Source of the DNA: an uncultured SAR86 cluster bacterium
Lineage (GTDB): Bacteria; Pseudomonadota; Gammaproteobacteria; Magnimaribacterales; TMED112
DNA length: 64,000 nucleotides
Assembly (NCBI GenBank): GCA_902619265.1
Contig: CACNDL010000001.1
Coordinates: 62,001 to 126,000, forward strand
Direction of reading: 5' to 3'
A model generated the notes under the pieces. It made no database searches, was not told the DNA's origin, and saw only the letters and a list, made by a program, of their open reading frames with translations. The position numbers were made by a program, and so were the translations under genes. Positions 41,413 to 49,689 of the stretch are shown here, one piece after another. Within the stretch, counting starts at the first letter, position 1. The number at the start of each line of letters is the position of its first letter.

Positions 41413-42426
41413 TTATTCCTCTAGGCTCTTACTCCACTTTCCAAGTGAAGCAAGTTTATTCATTTCGGCTCTATGAGAAAATGCATCTTGAGCTGCAGAA
41501 ATATTCTCTTTTTTACCTAACCACGCTGAAAGCGCTGATGCTTGAAGTGCTCTTCCATATGAAAAACTTAACTTCCATGGAAAACCACCAATTTTATTCA
41601 TCATATCAAGGTGTTCAGTTGATTCTATTTCTGTTTGACCGCCAGATAAGAATGCAATACCTGGCAATTCTGCAGGAACATTTTTTTTGAGACATTTAAC
41701 AGTAGCTTGAGCAACCTCTTCAACTGTTGCTGTATGTACGTGATCTAAGCCTGGTGTCACCATGTTTGGCTTAAGTATCGTTCCGGAAATATCGACGTCA
41801 TAACTATCAAGATAATCAAAAAGTGATTTTATTGATCTGCTTGTGGCATCGTAACAATCATTAATCGAATGTTCGCCATTTATAAGCACCTCTGGTTCGA
41901 CTATAGGAACCATGCCATGTTTTTGTGCAGTTTTAGCATAATTTGCAAGTGCTTCCATATTTGCATCTATACATTCTTGTGATGGTATGTTTTCACCAAT
42001 ACTTATGACGGCTCTCCATTTAGTAAATTTTGCGCCAAGTGCGGCATATTCTGCAGATCTTTCATCAAGATCATCTAAACCTTGAGTTAATGTTTCAATT
42101 TCTGAGCCATTAAAAGGCTGTAAACCTTTATCAACTTTTATGCCTGGAAGCGCACCACTCTCAACGATTATTTCCACTAATGGCTTACCTGATTCCGAAT
42201 GTTGTCGAATAGTTTCATCAAATAAAATCACTCCACCTATATTTTTTTTCATGCCCTTGGAAGTGAAAAGGAGTTCTCTATAGTCCCTCCTGTTTTCTTC
42301 CGTACTTTCTACAGATATAGAATCGAATCTTTTTTTACAGGTTGGATTGCTTTCATCTGCAGCGAGAATACCTTTACCATCAGCAACAATATATTTTGCT
42401 ATGTCAGATAAGTTTGAGAAATTCAT
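41413..42426 (-). CDS. Class I fructose-bisphosphate aldolase (eukaryote-type)
   Basis: GKGILAADESNPTCKKRF, VPIVEPEVLINGEH, GTILKPNMVTPG, GIAFLSGGQTE, FSYGRALQASAL. Confidence 0.96.
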   Translation of the reverse strand: MNFSNLSDIAKYIVADGKGILAADESNPTCKKRFDSISVESTEENRRDYRELLFTSKGMKKNIGGVILFDETIRQHSESGKPLVEIIVESGALPGIKVDKGLQPFNGSEIETLTQGLDDLDERSAEYAALGAKFTKWRAVISIGENIPSQECIDANMEALANYAKTAQKHGMVPIVEPEVLINGEHSINDCYDATSRSIKSLFDYLDSYDVDISGTILKPNMVTPGLDHVHTATVEEVAQATVKCLKKNVPAELPGIAFLSGGQTEIESTEHLDMMNKIGGFPWKLSFSYGRALQASALSAWLGKKENISAAQDAFSHRAEMNKLASLGKWSKSLEE

Positions 42427-42433
42427 TGAGATG

Positions 42434-43552
42434 CTATTTTAACCTTAAAGCTTCTATTGATGGAAGTTTATTTCCTGATAAGTACTCTAAAAATGCACCA
42501 CCTGCCGTAGACACATAATGAAATTTGTTTATATCTGAGAATTTATTGATTGCAAAAAGAGTTTCACCCCCACCTGCAATTACTTTTGATTTTGAATTTT
42601 CTAAAAAACCTATCAGCTGTTTTGTTCCATTTGAGAATTGATCTATCTCAAAAATACCAAGCGGCCCGTTCCAAATAATATATTCATGATCGAAAGACAT
42701 TATTTCTTCATTTAGCTCTATATCTAAAATCATTTTATTTTTAGGGACATCTTCAACGGAAACTAAGTTCACTTGATTTGATTGGGGCGATTCTGCTACA
42801 TAGACACTTTTTGGAAGGATGATTTTATTTGTCATTAATAATTTTTTTGCGGTGTCTAGCATATTATCTTCAACAAGTGAGTTTCCAATAGGCTTGCCAG
42901 CAGCTTTTAAAAAAGTGTTTGCTATCCCACCACCAACAACAACTGAAGAAGACTTAGTAATTAAATTTTTAATTACTTCTAATTTTGTTGATACTTTTGA
43001 GCCTCCAACTACGCTGAGAATTTGTTTGTTTTCTTCTAATGCTGACTCCAAATTTTTAATTTCATCAGAAAACAAAAGCCCAGCACATGCATTTTTAGAC
43101 AATTCTATTGCACCGAAAGTAGAAGCAGCTGTTCTGTGAGCAGTAGCAAAAGCATCCATAACATAAACATCAAAAACATTTGCTATTTGCTGAGACAAAT
43201 TTTTATCATTATCTTTCTCCCCTTTAAAGAATCTAATATTTTCCATAAAACAAATATTATCGGGAATATTTTCAAAATTATTCAGAAGCTCTATGTTCAT
43301 ATTTAGTCTTTTTTCGAACCATTTCTTAATTGGCAAGACTGATTGATTAATATCAAATTCACCTTCTCTAGGTCTGCCAAGATGTGTGATAACACATAAC
43401 TTGTCAGTTTGTTTTAATATGTGAAGAATAGTCGGAAGTGCAGCTGAGAGTCTTTCATGACTGAGAATTTCACCATTTTCAATAGGGACATTTAAATCGA
43501 CTCTAAGACCTACTTTCTTGTCTTTAATATCTGTCTTTTCAAGATGATTCAT
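42434..43552 (-). CDS. pgk: Phosphoglycerate kinase
   Basis: KVGLRVDLNVPIENGEI; ITHLGRP; VVGGSKVSTKLEVI; VSTAGGAFLEYLSG. Confidence 0.98.
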   Translation of the reverse strand: MNHLEKTDIKDKKVGLRVDLNVPIENGEILSHERLSAALPTILHILKQTDKLCVITHLGRPREGEFDINQSVLPIKKWFEKRLNMNIELLNNFENIPDNICFMENIRFFKGEKDNDKNLSQQIANVFDVYVMDAFATAHRTAASTFGAIELSKNACAGLLFSDEIKNLESALEENKQILSVVGGSKVSTKLEVIKNLITKSSSVVVGGGIANTFLKAAGKPIGNSLVEDNMLDTAKKLLMTNKIILPKSVYVAESPQSNQVNLVSVEDVPKNKMILDIELNEEIMSFDHEYIIWNGPLGIFEIDQFSNGTKQLIGFLENSKSKVIAGGGETLFAINKFSDINKFHYVSTAGGAFLEYLSGNKLPSIEALRLK

Positions 43553-45510
43553 ATCATCTGCTTTATTTTCTTTATTATTTTCTCAGGAGTAAACCCAAAA
43601 TGATCCATTAAATCACTACCTTTGCCAGATTCACCAAAACAGCTTATGCCAATAACATTTTGTGTATGTTCGTACCACGAATTAGGGTGACCACATTCAA
43701 TAACAATATTAGTTGTATTAGTTGAGAATATCTCATTGTATTGATTTTTATTTTTGAGAAGAGCTTCAAGACAAGGCACACTTACAACGTTACAGTTAAT
43801 GCCTTCTGAATTTAATAGTTTTTCAGCTTCAATTGCTAGACCAACTTCTGAGCCTGTGGCGATTAAATTGATATTGGCATCATTTTTCTTTGAAACAAAA
43901 TAACCACCCATCTTTAACTGTTCTATTTCTTTTGTTTTAAAAGGCGCTAAATTCTGTCTGGACAAGATAATGGAGGTAGGCCCATTTATTTTTGAAAGCG
44001 CTTCTTTCCATGCAACTGCAGTTTCAGCTAAGTTTGCTGGTCTCCATGTAGTCATATTTGGGGTAGAACGTAAAGTTGTTAAATGTTCAATTGGTTGATG
44101 TGTAGGACCATCTTCCCCTAGCGCAATTGAATCATGAGAAAATACGAATATCACTCTAATGCCCATTAAAGATGCCATTCTTACTGCATTTCTTCCATAA
44201 TCCATAAAGACTAAAAATGTACCTGAGTAAGGAATTAATCCTCCATGTAAAGCCATGCCATTCATAACTGCATTCATTCCAAATTCTCTTACACCATAAT
44301 AAATATAGTTACCGTCATCATTGGAATTGATGTCTATCGAATTTTTCGTGTTGGTATTGTTTGAACCACTCAAATCAGCAGAGCCACCTATTAGTTCAGG
44401 CAAATTTGCTTGCAGAAATTCAAGCACTATTTGTGAACTCTTCCTGGTTGCTAGAGAATCAGAATTAGATGATAAGCCATCAATAAATTTATCAAAATCA
44501 GAATCAAAATTGTCAGGCATCTCGCCTCTAATTAGTCTTTGCATTAAATCAAATTTGTCAGGTTCTGATTCTGCAAATTTCTTACACAAATTATCCCATT
44601 CTTTTTCAAGAGCGATTCCTTTTTCAACTGCACTCCATGAATCATATATCTGCTTATCAAGCTCAAATGGCTCGTAAGGCCAATCAAGATTTTTTCTAAG
44701 AGTTGCCATTGCCTCTTTGCCAAGCGCTGCTCCGTGAGATGCCTCGCTATCTTGCTTATCTCCAGCTCCATAACCAATAGATGTTTTGCAAACAATCATA
44801 GTAGGCTTGTCAGATAGCTTTGCTTCCTCAATGGCTGAGTTAATATCGTCTCTTTTATGTCCATCAACATTATCAATTACATGCCAACCATAGGATCGGC
44901 ATCTTAATGCAATGTCATCTTGGTACCATGCATCGATTTTTCCATCAATTGAAATTCCATTACTGTCATAAAAACAAATGAGCTTGTTTAGTTTTAAAAC
45001 ACCTGCCAAAGACATTGCTTCATGTGAAACGCCCTCCATTAAACAGCCGTCTCCTAAGAAACAATAAGTTAAGTGGTCAATTGGTTGAATTGAATCGGTA
45101 TTTATTTTATGCGCTAAAGTTTTTTCCGCTAATGCCATGCCAACTGCATTGGCAATGCCCTGTCCAAGTGGTCCAGTTGTTGTTTCAACACCTTCAGTAA
45201 TACCAAATTCTGGATGTCCAGGAGTTTTTGATTTTAATTTTCTAAAATCTTTTAAATCTTGAATTGAAAGATTGTAGCCACTTAAATGCAAAAGACTATA
45301 TAAAAGCATTGATCCGTGCCCATTCGACAAAACAAATCTATCTCTATTAAACCAACTTGGGTTTTTAGGCGAATGCCTTAGATGATCTCTCCACAGCACT
45401 TCTGCTATGTCTGCCATGCCGAGCGGCATACCAGGATGTCCTGACGCAGCTGCCTCAACAGCATCAGCTGATAAAAATCTTATAGCGTTAACTAACTTGT
45501 TAGTAATCAA
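43549..45510 (-). CDS. tkt: Transketolase
   Basis: SADAVEAAASGHPGMPLGMADIAEVLW; GPLGQGIANAVGMALAEK; FSHDSIALGEDGPTHQPIEHL. Confidence 0.98.
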   Translation of the reverse strand: MITNKLVNAIRFLSADAVEAAASGHPGMPLGMADIAEVLWRDHLRHSPKNPSWFNRDRFVLSNGHGSMLLYSLLHLSGYNLSIQDLKDFRKLKSKTPGHPEFGITEGVETTTGPLGQGIANAVGMALAEKTLAHKINTDSIQPIDHLTYCFLGDGCLMEGVSHEAMSLAGVLKLNKLICFYDSNGISIDGKIDAWYQDDIALRCRSYGWHVIDNVDGHKRDDINSAIEEAKLSDKPTMIVCKTSIGYGAGDKQDSEASHGAALGKEAMATLRKNLDWPYEPFELDKQIYDSWSAVEKGIALEKEWDNLCKKFAESEPDKFDLMQRLIRGEMPDNFDSDFDKFIDGLSSNSDSLATRKSSQIVLEFLQANLPELIGGSADLSGSNNTNTKNSIDINSNDDGNYIYYGVREFGMNAVMNGMALHGGLIPYSGTFLVFMDYGRNAVRMASLMGIRVIFVFSHDSIALGEDGPTHQPIEHLTTLRSTPNMTTWRPANLAETAVAWKEALSKINGPTSIILSRQNLAPFKTKEIEQLKMGGYFVSKKNDANINLIATGSEVGLAIEAEKLLNSEGINCNVVSVPCLEALLKNKNQYNEIFSTNTTNIVIECGHPNSWYEHTQNVIGISCFGESGKGSDLMDHFGFTPEKIIKKIKQMI

Positions 45511-45566
45511 AGTAGGGTAATTGTTTAAGACAATTATATAATTCTAAATTAGGAATTGATCGCAAT

Positions 45567-46280
45567 ATGAAAAGTAAGTACACAAAAATGCAATCTAATG
45601 GTAATGACTTTTTAATTACAGAGGACATCAAGCTTGTTTCAAAAACAAAAGAATTATCTGACCGAATTAAAAATATAGGCTTTGATCAGCTTCTGTTTTT
45701 TCAAAATAAAGAAATACCTATATTACAGGTATTTAATGCCGATGGTTCTGAAGCAGATAATTGTGTAAATGGTTTGAGGTGTATAGCTTTTTTATACGGA
45801 TTAAAAAATACTTACATTAAGATTAAAAAACGTAGTTTCTACGTGAACAAGACGAAAAATGGCGCAGTTGTAAGAGGAAGTTTTCCTCAAATTAAAAAAA
45901 TTCAGGATTGGTATGTTATTAATTTTGGAAACAATCATATTGCGAAATCATGTGAAGATATTGACGGTTTTGATTTAAAGTCAGCTTATAAAACAGAAAG
46001 AGAAAATATGCTTTTTAATAGTATTGATAATTTCAATATGAGTATTTTTAAAATATGTGAAAACTCAATTAAAATTCGAACATACGAAAATGGTACAGGT
46101 GAAACATTATCTTGTGGTTCAGCCACAATATCAGTTGCCTATGCATTGAGTTTTGAATTGGGTTTAAATGAATTAACATTTAAATCTCTTGGTGGTGAAA
46201 CAAAAGTTTACATTTCAAATGATGGTGTAGCTTCAGAAGCAAGTGCTGAAATAATAGAAGAAGGTTTTTTAAATGGATGA
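45567..46280 (+). CDS. dapF: Diaminopimelate epimerase
   Basis: YTKMQSNGNDFLI; FNADGSEADNCVNGLRC; RTYENGTGETLSCGSATISVA. Confidence 0.95.
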   Translation: MKSKYTKMQSNGNDFLITEDIKLVSKTKELSDRIKNIGFDQLLFFQNKEIPILQVFNADGSEADNCVNGLRCIAFLYGLKNTYIKIKKRSFYVNKTKNGAVVRGSFPQIKKIQDWYVINFGNNHIAKSCEDIDGFDLKSAYKTERENMLFNSIDNFNMSIFKICENSIKIRTYENGTGETLSCGSATISVAYALSFELGLNELTFKSLGGETKVYISNDGVASEASAEIIEEGFLNG

Positions 46281-47166
46281 GCTAAAAAAATCTCTTAAAG
46301 ATTTTTTAAGAATCAAAAATTATTCCAAACATACGATCTCAAATTATGAGAGAGACATTAATAGGTTTCTTCAATATTTAGAGACAAAAAAAATCGATTC
46401 AAACAATATAAACACATCAATAATTACTGGTTGGATAATCTCATTGCGCAAAAATGGCTTGGGCAATAGATCTATCCAAAGAAATATTTCTTCACTGAAA
46501 AATTTTTATAAGTTTCTTTTTAAAAGTGGAGTAATCGATACCAATCACTTTGAATCGGTTCAATCTCCAAAAATTGGTGAAACTTTACCAAAAGCCCTAA
46601 CCCCTGAAGATGTAGAGAAATTATTATCTTTTGAACCAAAAACTTTTTCAGATGTTCGAGATAAGGCTTTTCTAGAGCTGCTATATTCTTCTGGTCTGAG
46701 AATATCTGAGGCCGTAAATGTCAATATTTCCTCTTTTGAGTCAGATTTAAATTTTGTAAAAGTTCTTGGAAAAGGAAACAAAGAAAGAATGCTGCCAGTT
46801 GGGAAATTTGCTAAAGATGCAATACTAAGCTGGCTTGAGGTGCGTAGTGGCATGGTCAATATCACCGACGCACTATTTACTAATAAATTTGGTAAAAGAA
46901 TCTCTGTCAGAGCAATGCAGCAAAGAATATATAAAATTTCAATAGCTCAAGGCATGTCTCCAGTTAACCCACATATGCTGAGACATAGTTTTGCTACTCA
47001 TATTCTTGAATCAAGCGGAGATTTAAGATCCATTCAAGAAATGCTAGGCCATAGCAGCTTGAGCACAACGCAAATTTATACAAAACTTAATTTTCAACAA
47101 TTAGCAAAAATTTACGATAAATCGCATCCTCATGGCAAGAAAGAAAATAAAACTAATAACATTTGA
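46273..47166 (+). CDS. xerC: Site-specific tyrosine recombinase XerC
   Basis: LLYSSGLRISEAVNV; HMLRHSFATHILESSGDLRSIQEMLGHSSLSTTQIYTKL; dapF-xerC-yigB context. Confidence 0.96.
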   Translation: MDELKKSLKDFLRIKNYSKHTISNYERDINRFLQYLETKKIDSNNINTSIITGWIISLRKNGLGNRSIQRNISSLKNFYKFLFKSGVIDTNHFESVQSPKIGETLPKALTPEDVEKLLSFEPKTFSDVRDKAFLELLYSSGLRISEAVNVNISSFESDLNFVKVLGKGNKERMLPVGKFAKDAILSWLEVRSGMVNITDALFTNKFGKRISVRAMQQRIYKISIAQGMSPVNPHMLRHSFATHILESSGDLRSIQEMLGHSSLSTTQIYTKLNFQQLAKIYDKSHPHGKKENKTNNI

Positions 47167-47860
47167 TCTAGACGATACAGTTTGGCCAAATCATAAAGTA
47201 ATAGTAGATGCGGAAAAGGCTTTATGGAGCTTTCTTATGATAAAGGTGCCACAAGTTAAAGATCAGCTCAATGAGGATAATATAAATAGAATTAGAGTAG
47301 ACCTTGTTGAAAAAGATAATTCATTAAAATTCAATTTAACTAAATTTAGAAAAGAAGTTGTTAAAGCACTTTTGCTAGAGTTGGGCTTAGATGAGAATGA
47401 AGCAATTTACTATAGTAATGAAAGTTTTAATGAATTTTTTAAAGTAAGGAATAAGGTGCAGCTCTATAAAGATGCAAAAACTATTTTAGAAAGATTGCAT
47501 AGAAAGGTGCTTATAGGGTCTCTATCGAATGGAAATGCTGATTTAAAAATTATAGGAATAAATTCGTTTTTTGATTTTTCGGTTAATTCAAAAGATGTAG
47601 GATCAAATAAACCATCTCCACCACATTTTTTAAAAGCTTTGGAAGTTGCTTCATGTGATGCAGATGAAGCTATACATGTAGGAGATTGTCCAGTAAATGA
47701 TGTTGGAGGTGCTAGAAATTGTAATATAAATGCCATATGGTTTAATTGTGAGAAAAACAAGTGGGATGAAATATTTCCATGCGATCTTCAAGCAAGAAGC
47801 TGGAAAGATCTTTACGAGATTATAAGTAAGAACTTTATTTTGGAGAAAAAAAATGTTTAA
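47132..47860 (+). CDS. yigB: HAD-family hydrolase, YigB-like
   Basis: ITFDLDDTVWPN; LSNGNADLKIIGI; AIHVGDCPVNDVGGARN; downstream of xerC. Confidence 0.88.
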   Translation: MARKKIKLITFDLDDTVWPNHKVIVDAEKALWSFLMIKVPQVKDQLNEDNINRIRVDLVEKDNSLKFNLTKFRKEVVKALLLELGLDENEAIYYSNESFNEFFKVRNKVQLYKDAKTILERLHRKVLIGSLSNGNADLKIIGINSFFDFSVNSKDVGSNKPSPPHFLKALEVASCDADEAIHVGDCPVNDVGGARNCNINAIWFNCEKNKWDEIFPCDLQARSWKDLYEIISKNFILEKKNV

Positions 47861-48026
47861 CCCATTCAATATGACCAAAGACATGAAAGGTATGGAAAAA
47901 ATGGTAAAACCTGCCTTGGAGAAATTCATGAAAGAGTCTGGTTTTGTTAAGAAAGAAGAGCTTGATAAAGCTATTGAAAGAATTGACTCTTTAGAAAGTA
48001 GGTTAGCTGAGCTAGAAAGACGTTAA
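47853..48026 (+). CDS. ubiK: UbiK-like accessory factor (57 aa; not in supplied track)
   Basis: MFNPFNMTKDMKGMEKMVKPALEKFMKESGFVKKEELDKAIERIDSLESRLAELERR*; C-terminal coiled coil FVxKEELDxxxxxxxxLExRLAELE like YqiC/UbiK. Confidence 0.6.
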   Translation: MFNPFNMTKDMKGMEKMVKPALEKFMKESGFVKKEELDKAIERIDSLESRLAELERR

Positions 48027-48028
48027 GT

Positions 48029-48439
48029 TTATTCTACAACCGTCAAAGCATCTAACATATATTGAACTGATCTTTCAATTTCAAGTTCAGAACAATCCAT
48101 ACACATACCTTTTGCGGGCATAGCATTGTAGCCATTATATGCATTTGCAGTAAGGACTTCTAAACCTTTTGATGTGCGGTCTGTCCACTGATCTAGGTTG
48201 CCAAGCATAGGAGCACCAGCTAATCCAGCCGTGTGACATGCAGCACAACCTTGGTTGTAAACAACTTCACCTGATCGCCCGACAGGACCATCTGAATCAT
48301 CTGTAGACATACCTGGCATAGAAACCACTGGTACATCTTTTAAAAGACCTAGTCTTTTTCTTACTTCATCTTCATAAGAATCAGGAATCATCAAAAAAGA
48401 TGTGAAAATTAATGTGAATAAAAGTAAAAATTTTTTCAT
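48029..48439 (-). CDS. c-type cytochrome (cytochrome c5-like)
   Basis: Signal peptide; YNQGCAACHTAGLAGAPMLG; YNAMPAKGMCMDCSELE. Confidence 0.92.
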   Translation of the reverse strand: MKKFLLLFTLIFTSFLMIPDSYEDEVRKRLGLLKDVPVVSMPGMSTDDSDGPVGRSGEVVYNQGCAACHTAGLAGAPMLGNLDQWTDRTSKGLEVLTANAYNGYNAMPAKGMCMDCSELEIERSVQYMLDALTVVE

Positions 48440-48474
48440 GTTTAGTTTGTTGTAGCAGTCTTTAAAAAATCAAG

Positions 48475-49089
48475 CTAATTATCGTATAGAAATAACATAT
48501 TATCGATATTTCTTTGAACATCACCAGTTCTTCTAAATTTATACTTACCATTTATTACTATTGTTGGTACGCCTTCAAGAACTCCGGCATTTGCCAAGCT
48601 TCTCACAGTCCGTAATGCATTTTGTGCTTTTATACCAATACCAAATGAATTATAGACATTCATAAATTTTGTATCATCATACCCATGTCTTTTAGCAAAT
48701 TCTAAAACGTCATTTGTGCTGCTAAGGTTTTTTCGTAGTAATTGAATATCTTTATACACATTTAAATGTGCTTCTTCTCCTAGATCTAAAGCAATTATTG
48801 TGTAATAAAGTCTTGCGTAAACTTCGTTTCCAGCAGGAATTTGAACAATGTTTACATCTGCTCTTTGCTCTCGCATCTTTTGTACAGTGCTTTCAAAACT
48901 AAAACACGCGTTGCACCAATAACCAAACACTTCAGTGATAGATTGACCTTCGATTAGATCAGGCGGTATTAGTTGATAGTCTTTACCCTGTTCTGGCTGT
49001 CCGCTCGCTTGAAAAGATAAAAAAAAGACTAAAGCAATAAAGTTAAAAAATTTATTTCTCATAAGTATGCGAGAATGATTATATAACAA
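48475..49089 (-). CDS. dsbA: Thiol:disulfide interchange protein DsbA
   Basis: VFGYWCNACFSFE (CxxC) and GVPTIVINGKYKF; the start may be the inner Met at about 49062. Confidence 0.92.
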   Translation of the reverse strand: MLYNHSRILMRNKFFNFIALVFFLSFQASGQPEQGKDYQLIPPDLIEGQSITEVFGYWCNACFSFESTVQKMREQRADVNIVQIPAGNEVYARLYYTIIALDLGEEAHLNVYKDIQLLRKNLSSTNDVLEFAKRHGYDDTKFMNVYNSFGIGIKAQNALRTVRSLANAGVLEGVPTIVINGKYKFRRTGDVQRNIDNMLFLYDN

Positions 49090-49107
49090 CTTGGATATAA
49101 TTTATTA

Positions 49108-49689
49108 ATGAAATTTAATTTTAAATATTTAGAGCTTGAGTTTATAGAGAGCGCAGCAGAATTTAACCAATGTTTACATCATGATATGCAAGAGATTGCA
49201 TTTGTAGGGGCTTCAAATGCTGGAAAATCATCTGCTATAAATGCCATTTCCAATCAAAAAAAACTTGCCAAAACTAGTAAAACACCTGGCAAAACAAAGC
49301 TTTTTAATTTTTTTAAAGCAAAAAATGGCTATATCGTTGATTTTCCTGGTTATGGGTATTCAAAGGTATCGAAATCTCAAAAAAAGGATTGGGCTAGAGA
49401 ATTACCAAAATACTTTTCTTTAAGACAGAGCTTAAGAGGAGCAATTCTTTTTACAGATATAAGAAACCCTATGAGAGAACTAGATATAACAATGTATGAA
49501 ATGTTGCTTAGTTATAATTTACCAACTTTAATAGTACTAACAAAAAAAGATAAAGTTTCTATAGAAGAGGTTAAGACAGCTGAAAAAGATATTAATCATG
49601 TTTTCGGAAGCTGTATCAGCTTTTCAATAAAGGAAGGTGTTTCAGTTGAAAAACTTGTTAAAGAGATTAATGAGCTTCTCTCCAGTTAG
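49108..49689 (+). CDS. engB: Ribosome biogenesis GTP-binding protein YihA/EngB
   Basis: AFVGASNAGKSSAINAI; KTPGKTKLFNFF; VDFPGYGYSKVS; VLTKKDK. Confidence 0.98.
   Translation: MKFNFKYLELEFIESAAEFNQCLHHDMQEIAFVGASNAGKSSAINAISNQKKLAKTSKTPGKTKLFNFFKAKNGYIVDFPGYGYSKVSKSQKKDWARELPKYFSLRQSLRGAILFTDIRNPMRELDITMYEMLLSYNLPTLIVLTKKDKVSIEEVKTAEKDINHVFGSCISFSIKEGVSVEKLVKEINELLSS

Noticed and set aside
46273-47166. Tyrosine recombinase as a possible integrase of a mobile island
   Set aside because: XerC sequence in the conserved dapF-xerC-yigB neighbourhood; no att repeats, tRNA junction or phage genes nearby.
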